Source of the DNA: Silene latifolia | Lineage: Eukaryota; Streptophyta; Magnoliopsida; Caryophyllales; Caryophyllaceae | DNA: 64,000 nucleotides | Reading direction: 5' to 3' | NCBI RefSeq assembly: GCF_048544455.1 | Contig: NC_133537.1 | Span: forward strand, 15,065,541 to 15,129,540 | Part shown: one piece after another, positions 61,423-64,000 of the stretch | Layout of the letters: each line of letters opens with the position of its first letter | Position numbering within the stretch: position 1 is the stretch's first letter | Position numbers and translations under genes: made by a program | Notes under the pieces: generated by a model | Database searches by the model: none | What the model saw: the letters and a program-made list of their open reading frames with translations, nothing else | Told to the model about the DNA's origin: nothing

Positions 61423-61460
61423 ACAATTTTTTTTTTTTTTTTTTTTCTCAAAAAAAAAAT
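61423..61460. repeat. Poly(T)/poly(A) junction between two elements
   Basis: About 20 T, then CTC, then 9 A, lie exactly between the broken LTR of the Tekay-like element and the Athila-like element. Confidence 0.8.
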
Positions 61461-64000
61461 TCAATCAAGGAGTGTCATTCTCTAAGCTATATGAAGATTT
61501 GACATCAACAAGTACTTCTGGCCTTTCTGAACCAATACCTCAACCGATTGATTCATCTTCTACAAACGAAGAACTCGCCGAATTGAAGTCCCTGGTGCTG
61601 AACTTGACACTACAGCTCGGCCAGAGGACCGACAAAAGTGATAATGTTATAGTAGAACTGCAAGATCAAGTGGCGCGTCTTTCACTCGCGCAAGATCAAG
61701 CGAATCAATCACCCCCATGTGACCCGATCAATGCTATTAATTTCCGAAGCGGTCTTACTTATGATGGACCGAAAATGCCGGAAGACGGGGTTGTGACAGC
61801 TGATGATACCCCGGATAGCGATTTGGAGGAGTTAATTGACGATATCCCTGCTGAACATCATCCTGCAGCTCGATCGAGTAATATCTTAACTCGATCGAGT
61901 GATTTAACCTCCACCAGTACTCGATCGAATACAATACCTGCTCGATCGAGAAGTGCCCCATTTGAAGGATTCGATCGAGGAGTTAATTCCTCTTGATCGA
62001 GTAACTTGGCAGAAAATACTACTCGATCGAGTGATTCTGGAGCTCGATCGAAACATGATGAAATAGAAAAACTCGATCGAGAGATGAATGTTACTCGATC
62101 GAGTGACTTGTCTGATGAAACTGTTCGATCGAGTGATAATACTGCTCGATCGAGCAACTGTGCCAGCGGAACTTCAAATTCAAGATCTAATTCCGCTACC
62201 GTGTCATTTTCCCCTGCTGTGGAGGTGTCACGTGCTGATAAAGGTAAAGAGAAGGTCGCGGGCGGCGGGCCCACTTATTGCTACCAGGGTTCCCTATCAG
62301 GGACGACTGAAGGATGCTAAGGTCGAGCGACAGTACGGTAAGTTTGTGGACGTGGTCAAGAATCTCCAAGTAACCGGCCCTTTTACCGAACTTATTACCC
62401 AGGTACCTACTTACGCTAAATTTATGAAAGATATTGTGACGCGTAAGAGAGAGCTTAGTGAATTTAAGACTGTTGTATTTTTGGAAGAGTCTAGTAATTT
62501 ACTTTTAAATAAAGCTCCACCTAAAATGAAAGACCCGAGTAGTTTCTCTATTACCTGTACTATAGGCAACGAGGTGATAGACAAGGCTCTATGTGATATA
62601 GGAGCCAGTGTCAGTGTCATGCCCTTTTCTGTTTGCAAGAAGCTTAACATGGGTCACCTTAAAATGACTAACATTACATTACAGGTGGCTGATAGATCTG
62701 TAAGACGACCCTTGGGTATCTTAGAGGACGTGCCTGTCAAAGTAGGCAAGTTCTTTATACCGGTGGGCTTTATTGTTCTAAACATAGCTGAAGATACCCG
62801 GACCCCAATTATACTAGGAAGACCATTCTTATGTACAGCTGGGGCCATTATTAATGTCAAACAAGGGCGTTTGACTCTTGCAGTAGGGGATGACGCGATC
62901 ACTTTTAGTCTGCCCAGTACACTTACTCGGCCAATGATAGAGGATGCTTGTTATTCTGTTGATATTGTTGACGAGTCTGTTTATGACTTATGGTCGGGTA
63001 CTTTTATAAAGGACCCATTAGAAGCTTTGATGCTTTTAGATGAGTGTGCAGATAACCCAGATAACAATGATGCTGTGTTGGATTTGCTTGAAGCTGCTTT
63101 AGATGAGCGTGAACTCACCGACGCTGAAGGAGAGAGAGTGGAACAAATGATCAGTACTCTTTGCGCCATAGAGGTAAAGGTACCTAAGCGTAAGCCTCTT
63201 CCTTCTCATCTTAAATATGCTTTATTAGATGATACAGAGCAATATCCAGTCATTGTTAGTGCTAAACTTGATGATGATCAGCTAACCGCTTTGTTAGCTG
63301 TGCTTAAGAAAAACAGGAAAGCTATGGGTTATTCATTGGATGACATTAAGGGTATTAGTCCCGACATTTGCATGCAAAGAATTGAGCTTGAGGAATATCA
63401 CAAGCCTTGCAGACAGGGTCAGCGCCGACTGAACCAGAAGATGCAGGACGTTATGATGGCTGAGATAATGAAGTTGCTTGATGCAGGTATTATCTATTCT
63501 GTTGGTCATTCTAAGTGGGTGAGTCCAGTTCAGGTAGTTCCTAAGAAAGGAGGGACTACTGTGGTCAAGAATGACAAAAACGAATTAATCCCTACTAGAG
63601 TAGTAACTGGCTGGCAGATGTGTATAGACTACAGACAACTGAATGCCGCCACAAAGAAAGATCACTTTCCTCTTCCTTTCATTGATCAAATGGTAGAAAG
63701 GTTAGCTTCTCATAAGTTTTTCTGTTATCTAGACGGATACTCAGGGTTCTTTCAGATCCCTATTCATCCAGATGATCAGGAAAAGACTACTTTTACTTGT
63801 CCTCAGGGTATTTTTGCTTATCGCAGGATGCCTTTTGGTTTGTGTAATGCCCCTGCCACCTTCCAAAAGTGCATGATGGGGATATTTACTGAGTATATTG
63901 AGTCTATTATGGAAGTCTGTATGGACGATTTTAGTGTCTATGGAAGTGACTTTGCTAACTGTCTGTCTAACCTTGATAAAGTGTTGCAGCGCTGCATTGA
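61447..64000 (+). mobile_element. Athila-like Ty3 element, cut by window end
   Basis: Plus strand. The gag region (about 61460-62330) contains NAINFRSGLTYDGPKMPE, typical of Athila. A protease follows with CDIGASVSVMP (about 62590) and ILGRPFL. Reverse transcriptase (from about 63480) contains TGWQMCIDYRQLN, RMPFGLCNAPATF and VCMDDFSVYG. The 5' LTR and the start of gag are missing at the left joint. It is a fossil with few breaks in the visible part. It carries twelve ACTCGATCGAGT-type sites inside gag. Confidence 0.9.
61868..62155. repeat. Palindrome array inside the Athila-like gag region
   Basis: Twelve CTCGATCGAG-type sites start at 61868, 61889, 61919, 61940, 61969, 61991, 62021, 62042, 62071, 62093, 62123 and 62144. 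Spacings alternate 21, 30, 21, 29, 22, 30, 21, 29, 22, 30 and 21 bp, a period of about 51 bp with two sites each. The sequence between sites is diverse. Most are read as RSS in the protein. Confidence 0.92.

Overview
This is a stretch of plant nuclear genome. It has spliced genes with GT-AG introns, full-length homologues of plant proteins, Tourist and Stowaway MITEs, Helitrons, an L1-type LINE and many Ty3 (gypsy) LTR elements. The gene set says eudicot. I suspect Caryophyllales from the general look of the repeats, but nothing in the sequence proves it.

Layout. 1-7348: a Ty3 chromovirus (Tekay-like) on the minus strand, with its 3' LTR cut by the window edge. 7349-9503: microsatellite and nested MITEs. 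9504-32801: a gene island holding an alpha-1,4-glycosyltransferase (+), a CCT-motif protein (-), eIF2-alpha (+), the ubiquitin-activating enzyme UBA1 (+) and a HAD hydrolase of the CECR5 type (+). I rebuilt the exons of all five; each coding sequence is open and its exon lengths sum to whole codons. 33470-43471: a LINE split by a solo LTR, itself split by a Helitron that carries a Stowaway MITE (four layers). 44018-46663: a CHX-type cation/H+ antiporter gene (-). 47484-50569: a second Helitron of the same family. 50839-64000: stacked LTR fragments, a second Tekay-like element (-), and an Athila-like element (+) that runs off the window.

The host genes are housekeeping or regulatory genes with no shared pathway: translation initiation, ubiquitin activation, glycosylation, ion transport and transcriptional regulation. 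They are separated by small transposons that sit mostly in introns and flanks.

The most unusual signal is a family of 12-bp palindromes, ACTCGATCGAGT and its relative ACTCGGCCGAGT, set in arrays with helical-turn spacing. Distances are about 19-22 bp with larger steps of 52-53 bp in the Tekay-like elements, and alternate 21-22 and 29-30 bp in the Athila-like element. The arrays lie at the outer ends of LTRs, in the leader just upstream of gag, and inside the gag region of the unrelated Athila-like element. Between the two Tekay-like elements the spacing is kept while the palindrome core has changed. This looks like a DNA- or RNA-level recognition system shared by different retroelement lineages, and I know of no description of it.
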